Source: Helichrysum umbraculigerum
Taxonomy: Eukaryota > Streptophyta > Magnoliopsida > Asterales > Asteraceae
Direction of reading: 5' to 3'
Length of the DNA: 64,000 nt
NCBI GenBank assembly: GCA_949592205.1
Contig: CATIUR010000004.1
Coordinates: forward strand, 89,454,337-89,518,336
Below are positions 1 through 10,974 of the stretch, piece by piece. How positions within the stretch are numbered: position 1 is the first letter of the stretch; every line of letters begins with the position of its first letter. A model generated the notes under the pieces. That model worked only from the letters and a program-made list of their open reading frames with translations. It searched no databases and was not told the origin of the DNA. Made by a program: the position numbers and the translations under genes.

Positions 1-2158
1 ACCGCACGGGGAGCGGGGACTGAAAAGTGGGGGTAAAACCCCCACCTCCCTTTCTTTTTCTTTCATTCTCACCCACTCATTCTCTCTCTCCTTCCTCTCT
101 CTTTTCTTTTTCTCTCATCACCACCAACTTCAAAAACCTCACTAAATCAACAAATAACACCGTCAAAACTCGCCGAAACATATCACTCGTTTGGAGAAAA
201 GCTACCGCGACAACACGATCTATCATCCTATCTTTTCGGATTTTCAATCCGACACTTTGTAAGTTTCCGACAAATCCCCGACATCTCTCGTTTTTGATCA
301 TTTTTACTAGTTTATGGTTTATATAGGCTTAATATGTTCATATGAGGGTTGGGTAAAAGAATCAGACCAAACGGAAACCCGAAAACATGTTTTTGGCTCG
401 AAATCCGTCGATCAGCCGATAGTGTCGCATAGATGAACTCAGATATGCGTCACTTATAGCGACACTTCCTTAGTGCCGCTATATTATCTACCCGACACTA
501 CTTAAGTGTCGCCCTAGGTCCGATACCGACACTTCTTAAGTGTCGCCTGTTACCTCTTGTGATCCTTACCCGTCACTATGATAGTGACGCCTATACTTAT
601 ATTACCGACACTTCCTTAGTGCCGCTAGACTTCATCATCCGATACTTTATACCGACACTAGCTAAGTGACGCCCTTATCCATATACCGGCACTTAACACC
701 GACACTCCCATAGTGCCGCCTTACTATTTTACCCGACACTTCTTTAGTGTCGCTATACTACCCGTCACTCCCTAAGTGACGCCCAAGACCTGGAAATATC
801 TACTTTATACGACACTACTTAAGTGCCGCTATTGTTACGGAACCCGTCACTACTTGAGTGACGCACACTATGATACACGACACTTCGTTAGTGACGCATG
901 ACCTGAATACCCGACACTTCACCCGGCACTGTCTTAGTGTCGCATAACCAACCTAAGTGACGCTATGAAGTGTCGCATAACACAGCAGTTTTTCAACTCT
1001 TTTTACACTAAGTGTCGAACTTATCCAACTTCAAGTATTCATACCATACGACGTAACAAACATCATAGAACATACTTTCTATTACAATTGCACTAAATTG
1101 CGTTATAAATGATAAACTTTAATTATAACGAATCACCAACGGGCCGTATATACTTTGATACAAACGTGAATGAACCAACATTAAACACAATGGGTTGTAT
1201 GAACAACTAGCCTAGATGGTCTTGCGAGACATCTACTTACTTAACCTTATGTGTTTAGGCACTAGAAGGTTACGGGTTCGGAGAACCTACTTGATTTACT
1301 ACTACTTGCTATTTACCACTACTCGACTCAGGTGAGTCTTACAGCCCCACTTTTACTGTTTTATACTTTGGGGTGAGATACTTAGCAACTGTTTTACGTA
1401 TGAACACAATGTACTGAACTGAAAACATTACTGATTACAAACAAACGCATGAGTTACTTTTATCCACTGAAAGCCTCCTTATCGTAAGTTGTTAGTTATG
1501 GACTTAAGCGCGATTACTAATAGATGGATCCATTTGGGACTGACAATCCCTGTCTGGGGTGGTAGCGCCACCACGTACTGATTTACACGTAGAAACAGAC
1601 ATATTAGTATTTGTTACATATGAGTGTGCGGATAGCACTCACGGGGGTACGTGATATAATCACACTACACGGTTAAGCTTCAACTTATGAGCTCATGGCA
1701 CTGTACTGATTAACTGATTTACTTACTTTGCTTGATGGCAATACGGGTACATACTTGTGGTTCATAACACCTACTTATTACTAAACCTGTGAGATTCACC
1801 AACCTTTTTGGTTGACACTTTTTAGCTTTGTATCTCAGGTACACTTACGGAGTAGGATTACTCCAGGATTTCTAGCTAGAGTCGCATGATTTACAAACTG
1901 CATTTAACGGAGATTCTTTGGCATTATCTTTTGTAACTATGGTGATGTAATAGAATCTCCCGCTATACGCGTGGGCTCTAGGGAATTACATTTTGTATAC
2001 GAAAACCCACGGTTTTCAAACGATTATTAATTATGAAATGTAACTATTTTACAAACGTCTCATTTAGAGGTCGTTTACTATTAATCTTGTGCTTTGTATA
2101 TTGATTAGTAACACCCAATGTATGCTTCCGCAAACCGTTAAATTTGGGGGGTGTTACA
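1..2158 (+). mobile_element. Element F: 3' end of a Tekay-type LTR
   Basis: This stretch is the reverse complement, in the same order, of the two LTRs of element B: the polypyrimidine block near 50-120, the palindrome array near 445-979, and the terminal block ending GGGGGTGTTACA at 2158. It therefore reads in plus orientation. The LTR start lies before the window. No primer-binding site follows 2158; instead the sequence enters the protease region of element E. So this is the right end of an inserted element (3' LTR or solo LTR), not a 5' LTR. The predicted right-hand target duplication is TTAAA at 2159-2163, but its partner is outside the window. I see no gene in it; the short ORFs near 27-326 are translations of LTR sequence. 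Confidence 0.8.
445..979. repeat. Array of about 13 imperfect palindromes in LTR F
   Basis: Units have the form CGACACT-(4 to 6 nt)-AGTGTCGC and are separated by about 15-30 nt of unrelated sequence. Some units instead carry GTCACT...AGTGAC, so both arms change together; others mismatch at one arm position. Similar arrays occupy the equivalent part of LTR D and both LTRs of B. The array lies downstream of the CT-rich block in LTR sense, so it may be transcribed as small hairpins. Confidence 0.85.
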
Positions 2159-3231
2159 TTAAAGGTGACCTCCTCTTTCCCAACTCTTAATTTTAAAGAT
2201 TTTTCGTTAACATCAATTACAGCCTTGGCAGTATTTAGGAATGGTCTGCCTAGGATGAGCGGGATATGGGTGTCTTCCTCTATGTCCATGACAATAAAGT
2301 TTACTGGAAAAACGAACTTATCGACTTTGACCATGACATCTTCAGCAATTCCTCGAGGGAGTTTAACTGATTTTTCAGCTAATTGGATAGTCATACGAGT
2401 AGGTAATAGGTCATCTAATCCTAATTTCTTGTAGAGGGAATAAGGCATAAGATTAACACTAGCACCTAGGTCTGCTAGGGCGTTACTAATTTGAATTCCT
2501 TGGAGAAAACAGGGTATAGTAAAACGTCCAGTATCGCCTAATTTAGGTGGGAGACCATGTTGTACAATTAATGAACATTCAGCATTCAAGGGTAAACTAA
2601 CTATTTACCTAAGTTTTTCTTTGTTTGAAAGGAGTTCTTTAAAGAATTTAGCACACGAGGGCAAATCTACTAAAGCATCTAATAATCTAACATTTAAGTG
2701 TAGGCTTTTAAATATTTCCAGATATTTACCAAATTGGGCTTCTTACTTTTCCTTTTTAAGTCTACCAGGATAAGGTATTCTCGTTCGAGGTACGTTATCT
2801 GGGGTTTTGTCTGGTGATGGGTCAGGTATTGTGACAGGGATGTCAATTGACACATTTTCACTACGTGCAGGTGTAGGCAAAGAAGTGTGTTCGTAGGTAT
2901 TATCTGGTGGCGGTGGATCAACTTTGGTTACTTTTTCTCCTCTAGTCACGATTAACACGTCATTACTTGGTGGATAAGTGGTGTCATTAGTGATCACCGA
3001 CGTACTTTCCTCAATAAAACTTAAGTTTTTCAAAATAGACTCCATGTTAGAAATTAATTTGTCTGAAATTTTTATCATGACATCAATGTTGTCTTGAAAT
3101 TCAGCATTTCTTTTGTTTATAAGGTTTTGTTCAAGCATAAAAAGTGGTAAAAGTTGTTTTGAGGAAGGTAAGTGGTTCGTAGGTGAAGGAACAGCCAAAA
3201 GTTGGGTCCAATCAGGATAAGGTGTTGACAT
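2159..3231 (-). pseudogene. Element E: Athila-type gag-pol fragment (gag remnant and protease)
   Basis: On the minus strand a single frame runs from about 3231 to the F junction at 2158. The first part (3231-2743) is a proline/threonine-rich linker ending in IPYPGRLKKEK, which matches the linker before the protease of element A (IPYPQRLRKEK). It is followed by the aspartic protease domain with the DLGAS active-site motif and the LILGRPFL motif. Two stop codons interrupt this frame, at 2743-2745 and near 2605-2607, but there is no frameshift. The capsid-type gag domain and zinc knuckle expected between primer-binding site and protease are missing, since only about 135 nt separate PBS and this ORF. 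Reverse transcriptase and integrase would lie beyond F, outside the window. The last residues of the apparent ORF (after 2158) are LTR F sequence. Confidence 0.75.
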
Positions 3232-3365
3232 AATTGGTAAAAAATAGGTAAAACTAAAACTAATCTAATCCTAAAGGCAATTAGATAACTTTCGATTGAT
3301 GTTAATATTTCAAAAGGATCGCTAAACACTAAAGTTACTAATTTTCTAAAATCGGTTGCCGACGC

Positions 3366-3383
3366 TCCCCGGCAGCGGTGCCA
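3366..3383 (-). other. Primer-binding site of element E (tRNA-Asp type)
   Basis: On the minus strand this reads TGGCACCGCTGCCGGGGA, a near match to the complement of the 3' end of plant tRNA-Asp, the primer type described for Athila elements. Six nucleotides (AGTTTT) separate it from the LTR end at 3390; the same six separate LTR and PBS in element A. Confidence 0.8.
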
Positions 3384-5018
3384 AAAACTTGTTGCGTCAC
3401 GCACCGGTCGTTGGAATTTCTAATGGTGACGTGGCACAACAGTGGGTTTTAAATTTATAAGGCTGGGGCCTAGGGTTACTGTTATGCTAATCAAAGGGCT
3501 AGCAAAGGACAAGTATGACCTAGGATCGTTCTTCAAAGAGCGACAAATTGAAACTAGGGGGTTTAGAAACTTTTATGCATTTAGCTAGGGTTGAAAGAGT
3601 TGGTTTTGGTTTTTGGGTTTTCTATCTAATCTAAACTAATCTAAATTAAAAGGTGGAGGTTACTTCGGGCGTTCAGCAACTAAAGCGATTGTCTACTATG
3701 AAAAGGCTTATGAATTGTTAAATATGGAGAGTTCTAATGAAGATAGGTTCGCAAGTTAATGTGAGCTATTACTACAATCCTCCTATCGGACTGACGTGGA
3801 GGTATCCACAATCAGGCAAACAGAATGTTACGTGGATTGCAGAATATATTAAAGTATACACCGAAAGTTCTCTCAAATTTACACCCACATTATCCGACAG
3901 TTAACCTCGAATCCTATTCCCCAATCTCGGTCGTTAGAGATGTCGGAATCATGGCATAGTTTGTTGAATAAACAATCTTATGAACGAGGATTATCCTCAC
4001 CGGAATAGGTTGGGCTAACTGGTCTAAGCGGCCGGATAACATGTCATCACTTATTTGTACGAGTTATCAACATTACTCAAGGATGCAACAAAACAGGGAT
4101 TATTTATGCTACAAATAGAAACCTAAGTAATACGTTTGTTATTCGATTCATAATATAACTACCTTCGGTCGTTCTTGACTTCCATACATTTGTACTCCGC
4201 CGTAAGCGTTTCCAGTACTATATCAAAGAACAGTCGAATAGGGGTCGTCATATTATTTCACGATAGTTAATTCCGTTTATATTTCACTATTTTGATGATC
4301 TTAAGGCAACAATCAAACAAAAACATGCAATAAGACGATCAAGACAATAATTCAATATAAGCATGCAAAAGTATTATCTAAGTCGAGGATATTCCGAAAG
4401 TTGTCTCAAAAATATCGTCTATATGAATTTAATCTTAATCTACCTCTATTCCCATATTCCGTGTCTCTTGGATCCTATTTTAGTCTAGAGAACACCGGCC
4501 ATGCCGAGCTCAATGATTCAATCGAACATAGTATAACTAAGTGACCTATACCCTATGAGTTAGCTACGTTCATTTTTGGATAAGGTTTTAGTCACAACAT
4601 GAGTTAGGCAGATAAACGATAAAGATTTAATTTCCATATGTATTTGTAGTGTAAACCATCTGCAATCTCATAACATACCACATAGTCACATATTTAATAT
4701 TTTCTAAACGACTATCATAGCAGACAATTGAAGTATTTAGCTAATCATGGCAATTCTAGCATGCATATTTAAATTTATTAAAGAAAGAACAAACATATTT
4801 AAATACGATAGATTAAAACCTGGAATGAAGTAAATAACTTGTAGCTAAAAATGTGTCCCGGAGCACCTCCGTACAAATCTTCCTTGATTATTTAATTAGC
4901 TAGTCTAATTAACTAGGAAGAATTACAATTAAAATTACAAAGAAATAAAGATGTAGAGATGTGTGTTTTCCAAAGTGTGGAAGGTATATGGTGCATCCTA
5001 CAAATGAGCCTCATGCCT

Positions 5019-5030
5019 CCTATTTATAGG
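5019..5030 (-). promoter_or_regulatory. TATA box of LTR E
   Basis: The minus strand reads CCTATAAATAGG, a strong plant TATA box inside the 5' LTR and in the orientation of element E. Transcription would start about 30 nt further left, near 4985-4990. Inferred from sequence only. Confidence 0.55.
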
Positions 5031-5081
5031 ATAGCCTTGGTGCATTTTAGCAATTGGAGGCACACATTAGCAAAAGGTGGA

Positions 5082-5165
5082 AAAGGTGGTGCACCGGGTA
5101 CGAAAAAGGGCGTAAAGGTGGTGCACCGGGTACGAAAAAGCGCGTAAAGGCCTAGCACCGGGTAC
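5082..5165. repeat. 32-bp tandem repeat in LTR E
   Basis: Two near-identical 32-bp units start at 5082 and 5114, each containing GTGCACCGGGTACGAAAAAG. A third, partial unit starts at 5146. The repeat lies just upstream (in element sense) of the TATA box at 5019-5030, so it could be a promoter-proximal element. Confidence 0.7.
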
Positions 5166-5830
5166 AAGCAAAGAACCAAAAATCAGAAACGGGGCAGGGG
5201 GTGGTGGCCGGCACTGCCCACCTAGTGGCCGGCGACGGTGGGTGGTTGGCCAGCGGCGGCTGGCACACCCCCGCCCCGGTTCGTCGCATGTTGCCTCGTT
5301 TCTCGATTCGCGCGTGTTTTCTTTGTTATGCGTCCATTTGCGTTGATTCTTTTTGCGTTGGATTTGTAAATCAAAAACGAAGACTTTGATGAAAAGATAT
5401 CCCAAAAATATGTCTCTGAACTTTAGATGTGTTGTACGAATCATTTCAATTTTTCGGCGTGCGTAGAATCTTCATTCTTCATCCGTTTTTATCGATTCTT
5501 TTTTTGTTGGATTCGTAATTTGAGAACGAAAATCTTGGGTAAGATGGATGTTGGTGATGGGCACTTTTGTCTTGAAATCTCGTTTTGATGCTTTGAATCT
5601 TCAAACATGCGTGGAATCTTTGTTTTACGTCCGTTTTGCTTGATTTTCATCGTGCATCCTTGTTTTGATCTTCTTAGCATATTATCACTGATTTGTGCAT
5701 TGTTTGAGTCCAAATGCCAAGTATTGCTCCAGAATGAGAGAGATATCAGTGGTAAAAACGTGACTTTTTACGCGATATCAGGTAGTAGTGCGGTGAGATG
5801 GTCCACAGATTCCGCAAGTCTGCTAACCAT

Positions 5831-6436
5831 TCAGAGGGTGTCCTCAGTTTTCCTTAGACGTGTCTCGCACTGATTTAACCTTGTTTGTAGGACAGAGATT
5901 TCGTTTCGGTTACCAATCACTTGGTTGTGGACAACCTCCATGGTTTCGACGGTTTCACCCATTGGGTTGCGGAGGATGTCCATGTTGCTAACAGTGTTAT
6001 CGTGATCTTCAGAGACTTGATTGATACGTTCGAGGGATGTGAGTCTCCAGTTTTCGTTAGTTTCATGTAGTTCGATATCCATATCACGAAGTCGTTGCTC
6101 GTGACGGTGTACCCTGGCAGCTAAGACAGGTACAGTGAAGTGAGCTGGTTCTTGAGTATAGGGAGAGACTTCCATGTTGGAAAACCCTCCATCTGAGGCG
6201 GGGAGTTGGATTCCTTCCTCTTCCCTCCAGGTATGGAGTCGATTTGATAACCATCGCCATTGGCTAGTTGTTGCTTGCCTCTGGGACTGGTTATGGAGTT
6301 GGTTTTGAGTGGGGTATGGGCTAGCTCGAGGCAACCCTTGAGTTTCGTGATCCATACGGATGAGAGCGGGATGAATTGGGTGGTGTGTTTGCCATTTCTG
6401 AGATAAAGCGTTAGAGAGAATGAGGCCTATATTCAT
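5831..6436 (-). pseudogene. Leader ORF of element D (coiled-coil protein), frameshifted
   Basis: This is the homologue of the leader ORF of element B. The natural start is probably the ATG of MANTPPNSSRSHP near 6394, the counterpart of MANTSPNSSRSHP in B. In D that start is in another frame from the rest, so a frameshift lies in the N-terminal third. The downstream part has the shared FTVPVLA box followed by a heptad-like, Glu/Arg-rich region (HRHEQRLRDMDIEL onwards) typical of a coiled coil. It sits between PBS and the expected gag position and is cut at the left by element E. I do not recognise a named family. Confidence 0.6.
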
Positions 6437-6763
6437 ATAATACCTATATAATATAGCCTAAGATGTGGTACGTGAGTGAGGCCTATCTATTTATAATTAG
6501 TATCACATAATAGCCTATTAGGTGTCTAGCACAGACATGTTTAAGTCCCGGTTCTCTCAAGGTAAGAGTCAACTAGTGTATTCCCGTTCAACATAATCGT
6601 TTCAGACCTTACATCATCTTTCCTTAATTGTACATAGTTGATCAGGCTATGTTAAATTAAAGTCGTATGCTGTAATTCCTGAACCAGCCATGCTTAATTA
6701 GGAAATACTGCCTAACGGTCATAGTCTAGACCCACTAATGCAACCTAGTTCACTATAACCTTA

Positions 6764-6779
6764 GGCTCTGATACCAATC
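6764..6779 (-). other. Primer-binding site of element D (initiator tRNA-Met)
   Basis: The minus strand contains TGGTATCAGAGC, the classical plant initiator tRNA-Met primer-binding site, directly next to the LTR boundary at 6780. This fixes the orientation of D and shows that 6780-9231 is its 5' LTR. Confidence 0.85.
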
Positions 6780-9231
6780 TGTCGCACCCCCAAATTATGA
6801 TGCAGGAGCGATTCTGGTCGGGGCGCGACTAATACGATAATCACAGCACAAAGATATATAGTAAACGACTCTATATGTGTCGTTTTAACAAAATATATTG
6901 ATATGAGAAATGTTTACAACATTTGAAGCTATACATAGCTCGTGTTCTGAAAATGAGAGATTCCAATACATAAATACTTTTACAAAATATATTAATGCAA
7001 GGAAATCTCTAATATCTGCATGTTGAATCGAGCTACAGTAATCCTAAGGGCAGTCCAACTTACTACTGAGTACCTGTGATACATGCTAAAAGGGGTCAGC
7101 GAAACGCTGGTGAGCTCACATGTTTGTATGTCAAAACATATAGTATGAACCGCAAGATTTAATTGAATTTAACTTGCAATAAAGCAAAATAAAAGTTATA
7201 CAGCCATGAGCACATAGTCTGAGCTTAACTTGAGGGTCGGGTCCAATGAAGGAATTCCGATCGAGGTGCCTCCTACGAGTGCCTAATCTACACTCGTCTA
7301 CCCAAATGCTAATACGTCCGTTTGACCAGTTAGTGCTTGCTAACCCGGACGAGAATTGTCAATCCTATATGATATCATATACTAACATTCACGCTACAGA
7401 TATATTACCAAACTATGTTGTGGAGGGCTTTAAATTGATTAGTTTAAAACAACTCATGTAGTATTTGATTTGATTGTACTTGCGTTCACATGTAAATAAA
7501 TCGAGCAGTGTATCATACCCCTGATGAAAACAATAAAGTAGGGGCTATGAGACTCACCTAAGTCTTGAGAGTTTATCTTAATAAACTTGAGTTGATTAGC
7601 CGAGTAGTGATGTCCGAAGACTTGTAACCTGAGGGTGTCCACGACACGCGATGGTTATAAACGTGAGTAGGTATCTATAAAGACTACCTTTGTAGTTGTT
7701 CGTCCAACTAGAATGTCCAAATTACTACGATTTGGTTGATTAGATTGAGTTTTGAAAACGTGTACGGCGCTTGGTGATCGTTTGTAATAATAATCTCAAC
7801 ATTATTATTATGATTTCGAAGTGTTATACTTATAAAGTATGTCCCAAAGTGTTTTAGAAGTCGTATCGTATAAAGGTTTGAAGTTATATAAGTTCGACAC
7901 TTAGTATAAAAATAGTTTGTAACTTTTTGTTTTTTAGCGTCACTTATAGCATCACTAGGGGTTTAGGCGACACTCGAGAAGTGTCGCATAAAATGGTAAA
8001 TTCTGTATTAGTAGCGTCACTTGGAGAAGTGACGCATAAAGGGCGACACTTAGGCAAGTGTCGGGTATGAGTGTCGGTGTAAGTGTCGGTAAATTGCAAA
8101 TCGATTTCGGGGTGACACTTAAGGAGTGTCAGAGGTTTCTGATTTCTGATTATAGGCGACACTTAAGCAAGTGTTGCTTGGAGTGTCGGGTATTGAATTT
8201 GCGACACTTAGGTAGTGACGCAAAAAGAGGGTTTTTAGCGGCACTTAGGCAAGTGACGCAAAATTAGGGATTTTTGCGACACTTAGCGCGTCACTTGAGG
8301 AAGTGACGCATCACTGCTTCGGTCCATGCGACACTTACATCTGATGGCCGGATTTTGTGTCGAAAACGTGTTTTCCGGTTCCCGTTCGGCCCGAAACTTT
8401 TACCCAACCCATATTTGGACATTTCAAGCTTAAATAAACAACTTTCAAGTAAAATAAATGAAATTTAAGAGTTTTCGGGATTTGTCGGGAATCTTACAAG
8501 TTAACGCTGGGAGAAACCGAAAAGGTAGAAATGTAGATCTTGATGCGGTGAACGTTTTTCTCCAAATGAGTCTTGAAATCCGAGGTCGTTTGGTGGTGTT
8601 ATTTTGTAGATGAAGGTGGTGGTGGTATGGTGGTAGAAATGGAAGAAATAAAGAGAAAAGAGAAGAGAGAGAGTAAGGAGGTGGGAAATGAGGGAAGAAA
8701 AGGGAGGTTGGGGGTTTTGGTGGAAGCCTCCAACTTCTTCGGCCCCCGTAATTGTGCTCGGTGCGGTGTTCGTTTCCCCGATCGTTTAAACGTTAAATAA
8801 TTATTTTATACGTTTTAAAATACGAATAATTACTCGATATTCTTGGTTGAAGTATTTCACCAAATACTTAATAATTGCGTTATAAAGTATAACTTAGCTT
8901 TGTTTTGATTGTTGCGCGTTTAATATTTTAATCGCGTGGATGTAAAATTGTACGATACGATATTGGTACTAAATATTATCAAAATAATATTTTTGGATAT
9001 AATTGTGTTACTAAATAATGTTATATTATTTAATACAATTGTTCACCAACGTCCGTATTATTTGAACCGAATTACATTCGATTTGAGATGTGTACAATTT
9101 AATCAAATCGCATAATTGTATATATTCAACAATATATATATTGATACATTAATTAGCCTAACACAGAACTAATTACATGTATTAAAGTTGCTTAGGCACT
9201 AATCACTAGTCCTAATTTGATGGGTGTCACA
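6780..9231 (-). mobile_element. Element D: 5' LTR, Tekay-type
   Basis: In plus orientation the LTR runs from TGTCGCACCCCC at 6780 to GGGTGTCACA at 9231. It is a diverged relative of the B and F LTRs: it shares the CTAACACAGAACTAATTACA block near its right end, the purine block near 8640-8720 (polypyrimidine on the coding strand) and the palindrome array. It interrupts the leader ORF of element C, whose sequence resumes at 9232. Predicted target duplication GGAGA (9232-9236); the other copy is outside the window. Small ORFs inside are not supported as genes. Confidence 0.8.
7936..8340. repeat. Palindrome array in LTR D
   Basis: About eight or nine units of the form GACACT-N(4-6)-AGTGTC or GTCACT-N(4-6)-AGTGAC, in the position equivalent to the arrays of LTRs B and F. 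Several are perfectly paired, for example GCGACACTCGAGAAGTGTCGC with one central overlap and GCGTCACTTGAGGAAGTGAC. Spacers differ from those in the other LTRs. Confidence 0.8.
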
Positions 9232-9591
9232 GGAGAGTCTTCGCATACACCATCTCCTTTTCCTCTTACTGGAGAGCCTCTGGAGCTGACCGTTCCTACA
9301 CTGGTTGCTGTGATTCGCACACTATTTAGGATTCTTTCTGATAGACGTGAGTATATCAGAGAACTGCAGAGCCATACCTCCCGCTTGGAGGGAGACATAG
9401 CATCCACATACTAGCATCTTGACTTTGTAGAGAGTCACATGATTGTGGATAGAGAGACAGCTGACGCTACCCGTGCACATGTGGAGATGCTGGAGAGACG
9501 TGCGAGAGTGGCGGGGATTGTAGCTGGAGTTTGTTTGATGATGACAGTACTGATGACTGTAGTAGGGATGTATCTACCTTATCTCTATTAG
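9232..9591 (+). pseudogene. Leader ORF of element C, with C-terminal membrane segment
   Basis: The reading frame continues from the D junction with an LTVP box (LELTVPTLVAVIRTLF), a coiled-coil-like segment (RREYIRELQSHTSRLEGD) and, after one in-frame TAG at 9412-9414 (probably from CAG), HLDFVESHMIVDRETADAT, a second helical part. It ends in a strongly hydrophobic stretch (VAGIVAGVCLMMTVLMTVVG) before the stop at 9589-9591. The LTVP box and position upstream of gag link it to the leader ORFs of B and D. The hydrophobic tail is not seen in those two. The N-terminus is lost to the insertion of D. Function unknown. Confidence 0.55.
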
Positions 9592-9807
9592 ACCTACGAA
9601 TGGCGGGTTGTGCCTACTCTATATTATACTAAAAACTTCTATCTGATGGGTATGTAAGAGCCCCATCACGTTTTGTATAAAACTTTTGTATGAACGTTTT
9701 CACTTTTTGTATAATATAGTGTATGGTTGTTTACTTTTCGTGTTCTTTGTGTTAGCATTGATTATTATACCTTATTTATCTATATTGTGTGTACTAAAAC
9801 GGAATCA

Positions 9808-10974
9808 TGCCACCCAAGCAACGAAATACCACAAACAGCTGACGAAACGCCACACCTCCCAATGCTGTATCAACAGAACAAATCATTAATCGGCGAGTAG
9901 CTGAAGCTATTGCCCAGTACGAGGCAAGTCGCGTTCGCGACGATGGAGGAAATGGCAGCGAAACTGGGGGAAGGAACCCTGTGAACGGAGAAACCGTGAA
10001 TACTCAACGAGGGTGTTCATACAAAACATTTATGGCTTGTAAACTAAGTACCTTCCGAGGCACCGAGGGTGCTATCGGTATTGTCCACTGGATAGAGAAG
10101 ATGGAGTCAGTACTTGATATCAAGGACTGTTCACCCGACTGCATGGTGAAATATGCTACATGCACACTAGCTGACAAAGCACTGACTTGGTGGAATGCTC
10201 AAGTCCAAACTCTTGGACGAGAAGCCGCCCACTCCATCTTTTGGGACGAACTAAAAACTATGATATTGGAAGAATTCTGTCCCCGCAGCGAATTACAGAA
10301 TATTGAAATTGAACTTTGGGATATTAAGATGATTGGTTCCGATATCACGGGTTATACGACCAAATTCCAGGAACTAACGCGCCTAGTACCACATATGGTG
10401 ACACCCGAGTACAAACGCATTGAGCGGTACATCTGGGGATTGGTACCGCAGATCAGAAATTTGGTCACATCATCAAAACCTGACACATTCAGGAGCGCTG
10501 TTACTCTAGCGCAAAGTTTGACTGATGAAGCAGTGAGGATGGGATCACTGGCAAAGAAAACTGCATCGGGAAAGAGTGAATGGAGCGGTACTGAGGGCAG
10601 AAGTTCTGGAGCTGAGAAAAAAAAGTGGAACAGTGGGGGAAATGACTGACAGGGTCAGCAGGGTGAGAGGCGTTCAGGAAACTTTTGGGCATACACTGCC
10701 ACCACATCTGAACCAAAAGCCTATCTAGGTAGCAAACCTAAGTGCAGGAAATGTGAAAGGCACCATGAGGGCGAGTGTACCTACTGTGGAAACTGCAAAC
10801 GCTGGGGTCATCTGATCCAATATTGCAGAATCAACCCCCTTCCACTAGAGCCAACAATGAGCGGCAAAACACTGGATGTTTCGAGTGTGGCTACACGAGA
10901 CACTATGGAAACTAGTGTCCCAAACTCAACAACAACAACAACAACAACAACAACAACCGTAACAACAACAAACA
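9808..10974 (+). pseudogene. Element C: gag of a Tekay-type chromovirus (interrupted)
   Basis: The natural start is probably the ATG at 9808 (MPPKQRN, compare MPPRRQ in B). An early in-frame stop and frame change follow, and the long open part is 9981-10649. This holds the Retrotrans_gag core (RWIEK-like IVHWIEKMESV, ALTWWNAQ, ITGYTTKFQEL, EYKRIERY). After a TGA at 10,647-10,649 the same frame continues with two zinc knuckles: a degenerate CRKCERHHEGEC and a canonical CGNCKRWGHLIQYC. It then enters an (AAC)n tract encoding poly-Asn or poly-Thr depending on frame, where element B is inserted. The protein would form the retrotransposon particle; it is not functional here. Confidence 0.8.
10970..10974. 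repeat. Left target-site duplication of element B (AAACA)
   Basis: AAACA lies directly before TGTAACACCCCC at 10,975; the same five bases follow the right LTR at 21,183-21,187. This defines the exact ends of element B. Confidence 0.9.

Larger units (their letters stand above)
3390..5780 (-). mobile_element. Element E: 5' LTR, Athila-type
   Basis: The LTR starts with TGATATCGCG on the minus strand at 5780 and ends in CA at 3390, next to the PBS. The start resembles the LTR start of element A (TGATATCGCT). At its right edge it interrupts the leader region of element D. The left partner of the predicted target duplication (GGTAG at 5781-5785) is out of the window. The interior holds a TATA box, a short 32-bp tandem repeat and a GC-rich patch near 5200-5280; I see no gene. 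Confidence 0.75.
5781..6779 (-). mobile_element. Element D: internal leader region, truncated by E
   Basis: This is the stretch between the PBS of D and the insertion of E. It contains one recognisable coding remnant (5831-6436) and the PBS at its right edge. The segment next to the PBS (6440-6760) closely matches the corresponding leader of element B (18,570-18,800). The rest of D lies beyond E and F, to the left of the window. Confidence 0.7.

Noticed and set aside
445..979. CRISPR-like or satellite array
   Set aside because: Units are palindromic, imperfect and irregularly spaced, lie inside a plant LTR and recur in other LTRs; there are no unique spacers of fixed size and no cas genes.
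8573..8800. Lys/Glu-rich ORF in LTR D
   Set aside because: It is the purine-rich strand of the polypyrimidine leader block, shared with the LTRs of B and F.
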